Below the pieces are notes generated by a model that saw only the letters and a program-made list of their open reading frames with translations, made no database searches and had not been told where the DNA came from. DNA of 64,000 bases, taken from the NCBI GenBank assembly GCA_035570055.1, contig DATMLM010000056.1, positions 1-64,000 of the forward strand, written 5' to 3'. This DNA is from DASRDS01 sp035570055 (GTDB lineage: Bacteria > Gemmatimonadota > Gemmatimonadetes > Gemmatimonadales > Gemmatimonadaceae). The position numbers and the translations under genes were made by a program. Below are positions 1 to 8,276 of the stretch, piece by piece. Positions within the stretch are counted from its first letter, which is position 1. Each line of letters starts with the position of its first letter.

Positions 1-49
1 TACGGTCATCGTGCAGGCGCCGCCAGGCGCCGCGCGGATTGTCTTTCGC

Positions 50-2584
50 TCAGAACCCGGCGGTCAGCCGTAAGAGCCACGTCCGTGGCTCGGGCAACTG
101 CTGCTCCTGCACGGGCGTCAGCAGCCAATCGGGATCGCCGTGATAGTGAGTCCAGAGTCTGAGATTCCGGACCGCGAGCGTCAATTGCACCGTATGCACG
201 CCGGGCGTTCCGATGGTCGCCGACAACTCGCGCCAGCGCAGCGCCGAGACGCGTTGCAGTGGTGGATCTCCGGCGGCGACAATGGCGATGACCGCCGCCT
301 GGTCGGCGAGCGATGCGCCAGGCGCGTTGATCGCACGCGCGCCCAAGCCGTTGCGCTCTTCGAGCGAGAGATCGGGAAGTACGTAGCCCCCCCGATAGTC
401 GAAGAGCGTCGCCAGCCGCAGTGCGCGATGGAACATCTCGATCGACGTCGACGCGGAGGCGAGATGCGTTGGAACAGCCGATCCGACATAGTGACCAAGC
501 GACGTCGAGCCGTCGACGGTCACCTCGTTCGGCTCGATCACGCCGTCGTGATTGGCGTCGCTGTAGGTGTACGTGTTTTGCCACACGCCCGCGAGTGGAT
601 GGCCAACCGCGGCGCCGACCGGATCGTCGAGGGAGAGGCGGCTCGCGAGGCTGCTCATGCGGAGCACCTTGTCGGTGTTCTGCGACGCGTCGAACGCGAA
701 GTTCCAGCCGAACGTCGGCCGATCGATCAGCCTGGCCCTGGTCTCGAACTCCAACCCGCGATCCGACGTGATGGCCTGTGGAACCAGGATGGTATCAAAG
801 GGCACGCGCACATCGATGCTGCGCTTCGAGTAGATCGAGAGCCCGATCGTCCACCGGTCATGCGGGAGTGATGCATCGAACCCCGTCTCCCACTCGCGTT
901 GGCGCTCGGGATGAATCGGCGGTGCCGAGCACGGCGTAAATGGCAGACACCCGAGCTGCGCGATATCCAGGGCGGCCACCGAGCCAAGCTGCCGGGCGTC
1001 GAGCAGTGTCGTGGTCTGACCCATCGCGCCACGAATGCGGAGGCGAGGGTCCGCTGCTGAACCGACGATGGCCCAATTCACGTCGAACGACGGGTTCAGC
1101 GTCCAGGATTCGAGATGGGCCGCGTGCAGCCGCTGGTTGTCGTACCGCGCGCCGCCGGCGAGCACGAGGTGATTGGCGAGTGTCGCCACCTCCCGCGCAT
1201 AGGCGCTTCGATCCTGGCTGCCGGCCGCGATATTCTCGAAGCCTTGGTTGAACGTCCCGGGAAATCCCGCGAACCGGTACGACGAGTCCCGGAAGTGCTC
1301 GGCCAGATACTGCAGCCCGAATGTCGTCTGCGATCGGGCGACCGAGTCGCCCACGGTCAGGGTCGCTCCGGCGTCCGCCGTGTACTGGGTGAGCCGCGTA
1401 TGATCGTAGGTGATGGCGCTGTCGGACCCGAGTGACGGCGCCAGGATGCTCATGTCGCCGGACGTCTGGTCGACCGCGTCGACGCCGCCCGTGATGTGTG
1501 TTGCCCAGATCGGATTGGGCCGCCAGTTGATGGTGACGCCGCCGTTCAGGTGGCGTGCGTTCTCACGCGCGACGTTGGCGAAGTCGTTCCATGGCCGGTT
1601 CACGGAGTCCTGCCACCCTTCGTTCACCCCGGCGTACCCAGGTCCCAGGGCGGCACTCTGGAGTAATGTGGCGGGAGACGGATCGCGCTGGTATCGGCTG
1701 ACGTAGCCGAGCGTGACCTCGGCATCGGTGGTCTTCGCGAGATCGATGCCGAAGGATCCGCGGATGTCGCCCTCCTGCAGGCGGTTCGGCAGCGTGTGCG
1801 ACCGCGCTGGCGCGAAGCCGTACTGGTTCGTGTAGATCGACGCATCCGATCCCGGCATCTGGAGCGTGCCGGGATCATTGGCGTAGTGTCCGCCGAGCCA
1901 CAGGCGCTGGGTCGGCGACGTGCCCTCGACCGAGGCGCCCAGGCGGTCCTGGTAGACGGTTTCGAGCGTCGGGGGCAGCGGGTTGAAATGCGTCACGCTG
2001 TCGAGCGTACACTGACCCGTGGCGCGCAGGTACGTCAAGCACTGCACGGGGGTGCCGCCCTGGTGGCCCCAGGCGTAGTAGTTGTCGGGCAGGTCGATGG
2101 GCGTCGTGACCTGCGCGCCTTCCGCCGTGAGGAAGCCTCTGCCCTTTGACGAAGCGTGCTTGGTGGTGACGAGGATGACGCCGTCGGCGGCATCAGGTCC
2201 GTAGAGCGCTGTCGCGGACGGGCCCGGGAGGATTTCGACTTTCGCGATCTCGGACGGGTCGAGATCGTCGAATCGTGCGGGAGCCGGGTGGTCTGGCGCC
2301 GCCGGATTGTGGAGACCCGGATCGTTGTCGGCCCGCACCCCGTCGATCATGAGCAACGGCTGGCCGCCGCCACGCACGGACACTGTGGCCCCCGCGCCGG
2401 TGCTCCCATCGCTGGAGGACACGACGACTCCCGGCACGCGGCCATTGAGGAGCTCCGACAGCGTGCCGACCGGCGCCGTCAGCACAGTCGAATCCGTGGT
2501 GATGGTCCTCTGCTGCGCTCGAGCGGGAGCGGCAGAGAGGCAGGCCAACCAGATCAGAACCCAGCGGTCACGCGTAGCAGCCAT
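50..2584 (-). CDS. SusC/RagA-like TonB-dependent outer-membrane receptor, third of a tandem triplet
   Basis: An 844-residue outer-membrane barrel that would take up a substrate by the TonB route; the substrate is unknown. A signal peptide (about residues 1-23, ending ARAQQ) leads into a plug domain holding SELLNGRVPGV, LLMIDGV, DDLDPSEIAKVEILPG and ATALYG..AADGVILVTT, which is the SusC/RagA plug signature. The chain ends LRLTAGF, with the terminal Phe typical of BamA-dependent barrels. An EF-hand-like loop, DANHDGVIEPNE, begins near residue 676; such loops are common in SusC proteins. The N-terminal carboxypeptidase-like domain of classic SusC is absent. The ATG lies 31 bases inside the upstream paralogue, so translation is probably coupled. 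No SusD partner is visible; it could lie beyond base 1. Bases 1-49 show no supportable gene. Confidence 0.9.
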   Translation of the reverse strand: MAATRDRWVLIWLACLSAAPARAQQRTITTDSTVLTAPVGTLSELLNGRVPGVVVSSSDGSTGAGATVSVRGGGQPLLMIDGVRADNDPGLHNPAAPDHPAPARFDDLDPSEIAKVEILPGPSATALYGPDAADGVILVTTKHASSKGRGFLTAEGAQVTTPIDLPDNYYAWGHQGGTPVQCLTYLRATGQCTLDSVTHFNPLPPTLETVYQDRLGASVEGTSPTQRLWLGGHYANDPGTLQMPGSDASIYTNQYGFAPARSHTLPNRLQEGDIRGSFGIDLAKTTDAEVTLGYVSRYQRDPSPATLLQSAALGPGYAGVNEGWQDSVNRPWNDFANVARENARHLNGGVTINWRPNPIWATHITGGVDAVDQTSGDMSILAPSLGSDSAITYDHTRLTQYTADAGATLTVGDSVARSQTTFGLQYLAEHFRDSSYRFAGFPGTFNQGFENIAAGSQDRSAYAREVATLANHLVLAGGARYDNQRLHAAHLESWTLNPSFDVNWAIVGSAADPRLRIRGAMGQTTTLLDARQLGSVAALDIAQLGCLPFTPCSAPPIHPERQREWETGFDASLPHDRWTIGLSIYSKRSIDVRVPFDTILVPQAITSDRGLEFETRARLIDRPTFGWNFAFDASQNTDKVLRMSSLASRLSLDDPVGAAVGHPLAGVWQNTYTYSDANHDGVIEPNEVTVDGSTSLGHYVGSAVPTHLASASTSIEMFHRALRLATLFDYRGGYVLPDLSLEERNGLGARAINAPGASLADQAAVIAIVAAGDPPLQRVSALRWRELSATIGTPGVHTVQLTLAVRNLRLWTHYHGDPDWLLTPVQEQQLPEPRTWLLRLTAGF

Positions 2585-5070
2585 GTCCGAGTTTGTGGGA
2601 GCCGGAGCTCGAAGGAATTCCCCGTGGTGAGGTCCGCGTCCGGGTCCGGCCCTTTGTAATTCGTCGACAGGGCGAGATTGCGCACCGCCAACGTGATCTC
2701 GACGGACGACGCCTTTGGGACCGGCGCGGTCACGGAGAGCTCGCGCCAGCGCAGCGCGTTGACCCGCTGCACGTATCCGGTTCCGACTAGGCCCTGCTGC
2801 GCCGCGATCACGCGCGCTTGATCCGCCAAGGAGGCGCCCGGTACGTTGACCGCGGCCACCGATTGGACCAGCGCCTGAAAGTATCCCGCCACATCCGGGA
2901 GAACGTAACCGCCACGGTAGTCGAAAAGCGACCCGATGCGGAGTCTCCGCCCGAACAGTTCGAAGGCAGTGGACAGCGATGCGCCACGCGTCGGGATGGC
3001 TGCTCCGACGTACCTCACCCCTGGCTCGATCGTGACCTCCGAGGGCTCGATCACGCCGTCATGGTTCACGTCGGCGTAGCTGTATGGTGACGCATAGATC
3101 CCGAACACGGGACGGCCGGGCATCATGCCGATCGAGGTGTTGGCGCCGAAAATGGCGGCTGGAAATGGCATGCGCAGCACCTTGTTCTCGTTGACGAACG
3201 CGTTGAACGAGGCGTTCCAGTCGACCACGCGGCTCTCGATGATGCGCCCACCCAGGCTGGCATCCAGGCCGCCATCGCGCACGATTCCCCCGGAGATTTC
3301 CTCTGTGCCGCCGCCCAAGTCCGGCGGACGCTCGGCGGAGAAGACGACCTGCACGCTGCGCCGTTCGTACGCTGTCATATCGAACGTGAGACGACCATTG
3401 GGGAGCGAGGCGCTCACGCCCCCTTCTGCCTCCCTCTGGCGCTCGGCCGGTACTTTCCCGGGCGATGTCGGCTCAGCGATCGAGGACAGGTTTCTCGTCT
3501 CACCGAACGCGCCGTGGACCGCGACGAGTGGCGCCGTGGTCGTGCCGAGAACGACCAACTGTCCGTGGAACGAGGGATCGAGCGATGTGAAGGTGAGATG
3601 CAGGATGTGGAGCCGTTCGTGATTCCACCTGGCACCGGCACCGAGCGTGAGGCGGTCCGCGATGGTCACGACCTCGTTCGCGTAGAGGCTCTGCGTGCGA
3701 TCGGCGGACGGAAACAGCAGCCGCGAACTGCTCCCGCAGAGGAAAGGCGGCGTCATCGTGACGACGTTCGTGGTGCACGTGCTGCTGTCCGTCGACTCTC
3801 GAAAATGGTGCTCCAGATACTGACCGCCGATCGTCGTCGTCGATCCGTGGAGCGATACGGTCGCCCCGAGGTCCGTCGTATACTGCGCGCTGACCTGTCG
3901 ATCGTTCGCCTGGAACGTGGACGTCCCGTCACCGAAGGGGGTCGTCTGAGCGATCGCGCTCGTCTGGTCTGTGGCGTCGCTGCCGGCCGTCGCGTGCAGC
4001 TCCACACCGCTCACCGGCCGCCAGCGACCCGTGATGTTGCCCATCGCGTGGATCGTGCGCTCGGTCGGCACATAGGTGAAAAGCTGGGAGGGGCGGATCG
4101 CCGCATCTGCCCAGCCGTCGTTCGAATCCCGCCGCGCGGGACCCAACGCCGCGGAATACAGCAGCTCGTCCTCGTCTGTCCCGCGCTGGTGCACGCCAAC
4201 GAGTCCCCCGCCGAGCGTGATGTCGGCCGACTTCCCGATGTCCGACGTGAGCTGTCCGCGAATGTCGGCGCGGTCAGCCGCCGACGGTCGTCGCGCCGTG
4301 ATCGGTGGGGCCACGCCGCGGCCCGTCTCGTACGCCGCGATATCCGGATCGGGCATGACGAGTGTCCCCAGCTCGTCGCGATAGTGCGCCGCGAGGAATA
4401 CGCGTTGACCCGCTGCCGCCGCGCTCACTTCGGCGCCGAACCGGCGCTCGTTCGCGGTCGTGAACGGCGTCGTGGCGTCGGAGAGCAATGGATTGAAGTG
4501 CGTCACGCTGTCGACGACGCACGTGCCGGCCGCTCGCTGGTACGTGTAGCACGCCACCGGCGATCCGCTCGGCGTGTGGCCCCACGCTTCGTAGTTCGGC
4601 TGCTCGAACGAAGGCGTGTTCGTCAACCCTCCCTCGACGCTCAGGCGTCCGGACACGAGGTGATGGCTCGAGCCCGATCGCGTCGTTACGAGGATCACGC
4701 CATCGGCCGCGCCAGGCCCATACAGGGACGCGGCAGCGGCGCCCGGCAGTATCTCGATGCGTTCGATCTCCGACGGATCGAGATCGTCGAACCGGGCCGG
4801 CGCCGGGGTGCCCGCGCCAACCGCGTTGTCGTGTCCCGCGCCGTTGTCGACGCGTACGCCATCGATGATCAGCAGCGGCTGACTCGATGTCGCCGGCTCG
4901 GCGGCGCCACGGAGTGCGACGACCGAGCCTGCGCCAGGGCTCCCGCTCCGCGATTGAACCAGCACGCTCGGCGCAGCGTCTGTCAGAATATTCGATAGGC
5001 TGCCGAGCGTGTCGCGCTGCGCGAACAGCGGGGTGGCCCAGAGCACGACGACGACGAGAAACATTCGCAT
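2554..5070 (-). CDS. SusC/RagA-like TonB-dependent outer-membrane receptor, second of triplet
   Basis: An 838-residue paralogue of its two neighbours. The signal peptide is short (MRMFLVVVVLWATPLFAQ). The plug domain carries LLIIDGVRVDN, DDLDPSEIERIEILPG and AASLYGPGAADGVILVTT. The chain ends LLRVTAGF. The EF-hand-like loop DVNHDGVIEPSE begins near residue 667. It shares with the other two a Trp-Gly-His segment followed by a Cys pair and a VTHFNPL-type stretch after the plug. The gap to the upstream paralogue is 33 bases and AT-rich, with TATCTT 8 bases before the ATG and no Shine-Dalgarno site, so it may have its own promoter. Its stop codon lies inside the start region of the third paralogue. 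Family assignment is firm; the ligand is unknown. Confidence 0.9.
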   Translation of the reverse strand: MRMFLVVVVLWATPLFAQRDTLGSLSNILTDAAPSVLVQSRSGSPGAGSVVALRGAAEPATSSQPLLIIDGVRVDNGAGHDNAVGAGTPAPARFDDLDPSEIERIEILPGAAAASLYGPGAADGVILVTTRSGSSHHLVSGRLSVEGGLTNTPSFEQPNYEAWGHTPSGSPVACYTYQRAAGTCVVDSVTHFNPLLSDATTPFTTANERRFGAEVSAAAAGQRVFLAAHYRDELGTLVMPDPDIAAYETGRGVAPPITARRPSAADRADIRGQLTSDIGKSADITLGGGLVGVHQRGTDEDELLYSAALGPARRDSNDGWADAAIRPSQLFTYVPTERTIHAMGNITGRWRPVSGVELHATAGSDATDQTSAIAQTTPFGDGTSTFQANDRQVSAQYTTDLGATVSLHGSTTTIGGQYLEHHFRESTDSSTCTTNVVTMTPPFLCGSSSRLLFPSADRTQSLYANEVVTIADRLTLGAGARWNHERLHILHLTFTSLDPSFHGQLVVLGTTTAPLVAVHGAFGETRNLSSIAEPTSPGKVPAERQREAEGGVSASLPNGRLTFDMTAYERRSVQVVFSAERPPDLGGGTEEISGGIVRDGGLDASLGGRIIESRVVDWNASFNAFVNENKVLRMPFPAAIFGANTSIGMMPGRPVFGIYASPYSYADVNHDGVIEPSEVTIEPGVRYVGAAIPTRGASLSTAFELFGRRLRIGSLFDYRGGYVLPDVAGYFQALVQSVAAVNVPGASLADQARVIAAQQGLVGTGYVQRVNALRWRELSVTAPVPKASSVEITLAVRNLALSTNYKGPDPDADLTTGNSFELRLPQTRTWLLRVTAGF

Positions 5071-5103
5071 GGCGCCACAAGATATAGTTGTGCACGCTAC
5101 ACG

Positions 5104-7647
5104 CTAGAAGCCAGCGGTGACCCGAAGCAACACGGTGCGAGGTTGTGGCAGTTGCAGCGTCGGTGCGATCGACGCGATGGTCACTGGCTGCTCGGCCAGG
5201 GCGATGTCGGGATCGCCGCGGTACTTCGTCCACAATGCCAGGTTACGAACCGCGAGCGTCACCGAAACAGGACGTGGCACCGGCAGCGCGGTCGTGACGG
5301 ACAGTTCGCGCCAGCGAACGGCCGAGACACGGTCGGCTAACCCTTGTGGCCAACCGGGACCGGCGAGAGCGGCCGTCGCCAGCGCTTGATCGCTGAGCGA
5401 GGAGCCGGCGACGTTCTGCGCGCGCGCCGTGAACACGAGGCCCTGATACAGGCTGTTCTGGTCGGGCAGCACATACCCGCCGCGGTAGTCGAACAGCACG
5501 CTGACGTGCACGGAGCGCTTGAAGAGATGCACGGTGCTGGCGAGCGATGCCTCGTGCGTCGGGACCGTCGATCCAACGTACGTGGGCGCTCCAGGCGTGA
5601 TCTCGTCCGGCTCGATCACCCCGTCGTGGTTGGCGTCCGCGAACGTATACGGCACAGCCCAGAAGCCGTAGATCGGATGGCCTTGGGCAACACGCAGCAT
5701 GCCGTCATACCATTCCTCGTCCTCTGGGATGCGCAGCACCTTATTCCAGTGCTCGAAGGCCGTCAGGGTCGCGTCCCATGCGAGAACGGGCCGCTCGAAG
5801 ATGCGCGCGGTCGTACTGAATTCGATGCCGCGGTCGCTCACCGTTCCCTGCTCGGCCAGGCGGACGAGACCTCCTGTGTTGTCAGGGACCGTGAAGGGCA
5901 GAATCGCGTTCACCGAGCGCCGGGCATACGTCGTGAGACTCGCCGAGACGCGATTGCCGGGCAGCGACGCATCGATCCCTGCCTCGATCTCTCGTTGGCG
6001 CGTCGCGGGTCGAACCGGCAAGCTGTTGAACTGAATGGGGAGCGCGAGCGCCGCGAGCTGCACGGTGCCAATCGGCGTGCTGGTCTGGCCGATCGCGCTC
6101 CGCAGCCGAACGCGCGGATCGGACGTCGTGCCGAGCACGGCCCAACTCACGGTGGCGGAGGGATCGGCCACTGTCGACGAGACATGCCCGGACTGGAGGC
6201 GATGGTGATCCCACCGGACGCTGCCACCCACCGATACTTTGTCGGCGATCGCCAGCGCCTCGTTGACGTACGCGCTTTGCGTGAGATCGGCCAGGTGCAG
6301 CGTGGAGTTGTTGAGCGCCACCGACCCGCTCGAGCCGTCGGTCGACAGCGCCGAGTCGCTCGCGTTCGCGGCCAGGTACTGGAGTCCAACCGACGTTCGT
6401 GATGCGAGCGCCGGCGTGATCGCGGTGCTCCAGGTGCCACCCAGGTCGACCGTGTACTGCGTCAAGCGCTGTCCGTCGACACCCGAGATCGTGTCCACGC
6501 CATTCGACGAGATGCCGATGGCGCGATCTCCCGTCGTGCGCCACACCGCATCCGCGCCGACCGTCGCGTGCACGGACAGCGGCGCGAGCGGCTGCCACAG
6601 GCCCTGCAGATTCCACAACAAGTGTTGGGCGTGATCGGTCGACACATCGGCCAAATCGAACGCGGGGCGTGACGTTGGTCCCGCCCAGCCATCGTTGAGC
6701 GCTCGCGTCCCACTCCCGAGCGCGGCATCGCTCAGGAAGCTGTCGATCGCGCCATCGCGCTGGTGGGTTCCGACGTAGCCGATCGACGCCGTGATGCCTA
6801 GAGGAGAGACGAATGAGCCACGGATCTGACCTTGATCGAGCGCCGACGGGCGGCGTTGTCCAGGCGACGGCTCGAGGCCGAGATCGGTCCGATACGCCGC
6901 GCGTTCCGTCGGATTCAACTCGACGGTGCCAGGGTCGTTCGCGTAGTGGCCGCTGATCGAGATCTGCTGACCGGCAACGTTCGCGCCGACGATGGCGCCG
7001 TATCGCTGCGCGTACGCGGGGATGATGCTGCTCGGGAGCGGATTGTAGTGCGAGACGCTGTCGAGCGTGCACAATTTCTCGGCTTGCGCAGCGAGTGGAC
7101 ACTGGCCGACGGTGGTGCCGTTATGTCCCCACGAGAAGTAACTCTGTGGCGCATCGACCGAGGTCGTCGCGACGCCTCCCTCGGCTGACACTTCGCCACT
7201 GATCGACGATCCGCTGTGGCGTTTCGTGGTGACGAGAATGACGCCGTTGCCGGCGCCAGGACCATAGAGACTCGCGGCGGCCGCGCCAGGGAGCACATCG
7301 ATGCGCTCGATGTCGGCCGGGTCGATGTCGTCGAATCGTCCCGTCGCCGGGTGGTAGGCGATCGATGGCATCGAGATGCCGAGACCACCGGCGTCGTCCA
7401 CCCGGATCCCATCTATAAACAAGAGCGGCCGGCTCACTGTTGGGCCGGCCGAGTATCCCCGGATGGTGACGACCGGTCCCGCTCCGGCGCTGCCATCCTG
7501 TGATAAGATCTGGAGACCAGGGACTCGCGCGGTGAGCAACTGCGAGAGCGTCGTCGCGGCCGCGGTTGGCACGATGGAATCGGCCATCATGTTGCGCTGT
7601 CCATACAGCGGGGCAACGCAGAGAACGAGCAGCAGCGGGACGCGCAT
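5104..7647 (-). CDS. SusC/RagA-like TonB-dependent outer-membrane receptor, first of triplet
   Basis: An 847-residue barrel protein, the promoter-proximal member of the triplet. The signal peptide is MRVPLLLVLCVAPLYGQ. The plug contains TTLSQLLTARVPGLQI, LLFIDGIRVDD, DDIDPADIERIDVLPG and AASLYGPGAGNGVILVTT. The C-terminus is LLRVTAGF. The EF-hand-like loop DANHDGVIEPDE begins near residue 671. It starts 30 bases after the stop of the SIS-domain gene and directly behind a 21-base inverted repeat that touches the ATG, so both read-through from the isomerase and its own promoter are possible. Paralogy to the two genes downstream is plain along the whole length, so the cluster arose by tandem duplication. 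Confidence 0.9.
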   Translation of the reverse strand: MRVPLLLVLCVAPLYGQRNMMADSIVPTAAATTLSQLLTARVPGLQILSQDGSAGAGPVVTIRGYSAGPTVSRPLLFIDGIRVDDAGGLGISMPSIAYHPATGRFDDIDPADIERIDVLPGAAAASLYGPGAGNGVILVTTKRHSGSSISGEVSAEGGVATTSVDAPQSYFSWGHNGTTVGQCPLAAQAEKLCTLDSVSHYNPLPSSIIPAYAQRYGAIVGANVAGQQISISGHYANDPGTVELNPTERAAYRTDLGLEPSPGQRRPSALDQGQIRGSFVSPLGITASIGYVGTHQRDGAIDSFLSDAALGSGTRALNDGWAGPTSRPAFDLADVSTDHAQHLLWNLQGLWQPLAPLSVHATVGADAVWRTTGDRAIGISSNGVDTISGVDGQRLTQYTVDLGGTWSTAITPALASRTSVGLQYLAANASDSALSTDGSSGSVALNNSTLHLADLTQSAYVNEALAIADKVSVGGSVRWDHHRLQSGHVSSTVADPSATVSWAVLGTTSDPRVRLRSAIGQTSTPIGTVQLAALALPIQFNSLPVRPATRQREIEAGIDASLPGNRVSASLTTYARRSVNAILPFTVPDNTGGLVRLAEQGTVSDRGIEFSTTARIFERPVLAWDATLTAFEHWNKVLRIPEDEEWYDGMLRVAQGHPIYGFWAVPYTFADANHDGVIEPDEITPGAPTYVGSTVPTHEASLASTVHLFKRSVHVSVLFDYRGGYVLPDQNSLYQGLVFTARAQNVAGSSLSDQALATAALAGPGWPQGLADRVSAVRWRELSVTTALPVPRPVSVTLAVRNLALWTKYRGDPDIALAEQPVTIASIAPTLQLPQPRTVLLRVTAGF

Positions 7648-7681
7648 CGCACGAGATACACTCGTGCGCGAGGCGCGTCAA
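7648..7681 (-). promoter_or_regulatory. Candidate promoter and operator for the receptor triplet
   Basis: Bases 7648-7668 form a perfect inverted repeat, CGCACGAG, 5 bases, CTCGTGCG, ending one base from the first receptor's ATG. On the minus strand TTGACG (7681-7676) matches a -35 box at five of six positions. A 17-base spacer then leads to TATCTC, a poor -10 that falls inside the repeat. A regulator bound here would cover the -10 and the start codon; in RNA the repeat could instead form a hairpin. The -35 overlaps the stop codon of the upstream isomerase gene. Confidence 0.35.
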
Positions 7682-8247
7682 GCGAAGACTTTATCTACGC
7701 CTTGGCACCACGCGTGGAGCAGCATCAGATGCACTTCTTGGATACTTGCGGTCTCCGCGCTCGGCACCGCCACGACAAAATCGGCCGTGGCGTCGATGAG
7801 TCCCGCGGCGCCGGTGAGGGCGACCGCGGTCGCGCCCGCGCGCTGCGCGGCCGCGAGCCCGCGCTTGACGTTTTCCGAACGGCCGCTTGTCGTGAGGCCA
7901 ATCGCGACGTCCCCCGGGCGCGCCAGTCCCTCGACTTGGCGTTCGAACAGCGCGGCATACCCGAAGTCGTTCGCGATGCACGTCACCGAGCCCGGGTCGC
8001 TCACCAGCGCGATGGCCGGCAAGGGCCGGCGATTCTTGAGGAATCGACCGATCAACTCACCGGCGAGATGACTCGCTTGGGTGGCGCTGCCACCGTTTCC
8101 GAATGAGATGACTTTGTTGCCCTTTTGGAGCGCCTCGATGAGGGCGCGCTCAACGGCGCCGGCGACGTCGTTGAGCTCGATGATGCTCTGTCGCACCACT
8201 TGCTGATGCGACGCGAAGTGGTCGGCGAACGTGGTTCCTGAAGACAT
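7678..8247 (-). CDS. SIS-domain sugar-phosphate isomerase, GmhA/phosphoheptose isomerase type
   Basis: A 189-residue cytoplasmic protein of the SIS fold, the family that converts sedoheptulose 7-phosphate to D-glycero-heptose 7-phosphate for LPS or glycan heptose. Diagnostic segments are SFGNGGSATQASHLAGELIGRF (the phosphate-binding Ser and the active-site Glu), TTSGRSENV and a C-terminal EVHLMLLHAWC with the conserved His. I chose the ATG at 8247 (MSSGTTFADHF), because in-frame sequence further upstream runs into ligD and resembles no GmhA. The start codons of this gene and of ligD are only 29 bases apart on opposite strands. The receptor triplet follows 30 bases downstream. DiaA-type SIS proteins are the main alternative. 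Confidence 0.85.
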   Translation of the reverse strand: MSSGTTFADHFASHQQVVRQSIIELNDVAGAVERALIEALQKGNKVISFGNGGSATQASHLAGELIGRFLKNRRPLPAIALVSDPGSVTCIANDFGYAALFERQVEGLARPGDVAIGLTTSGRSENVKRGLAAAQRAGATAVALTGAAGLIDATADFVVAVPSAETASIQEVHLMLLHAWCQGVDKVFA

Positions 8248-8270
8248 GGCGCATAATCTATAGATATATT
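8241..8270 (+). promoter_or_regulatory. Shared ligD / SIS-gene promoter region with central palindrome
   Basis: For ligD, AAGACA (8241-8246), an 18-base spacer and TATATT (8265-8270) place a start site near 8277, the A of the ATG, so the transcript would be leaderless. On the other strand TAGATT (8260-8255) sits 7 bases before the SIS gene's ATG. Between the two starts lies the perfect 10-base palindrome ATCTATAGAT (8256-8265). Neither gene shows a Shine-Dalgarno site. Confidence 0.4.
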
Positions 8271-8276
8271 CCCAAC

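Noticed and set aside
3514..4998. A 494-codon open frame antisense to the second receptor gene
   Set aside because: The product is Arg-rich with no recognisable domain, and the minus-strand receptor is complete. Long antisense frames are expected in high-GC coding sequence.
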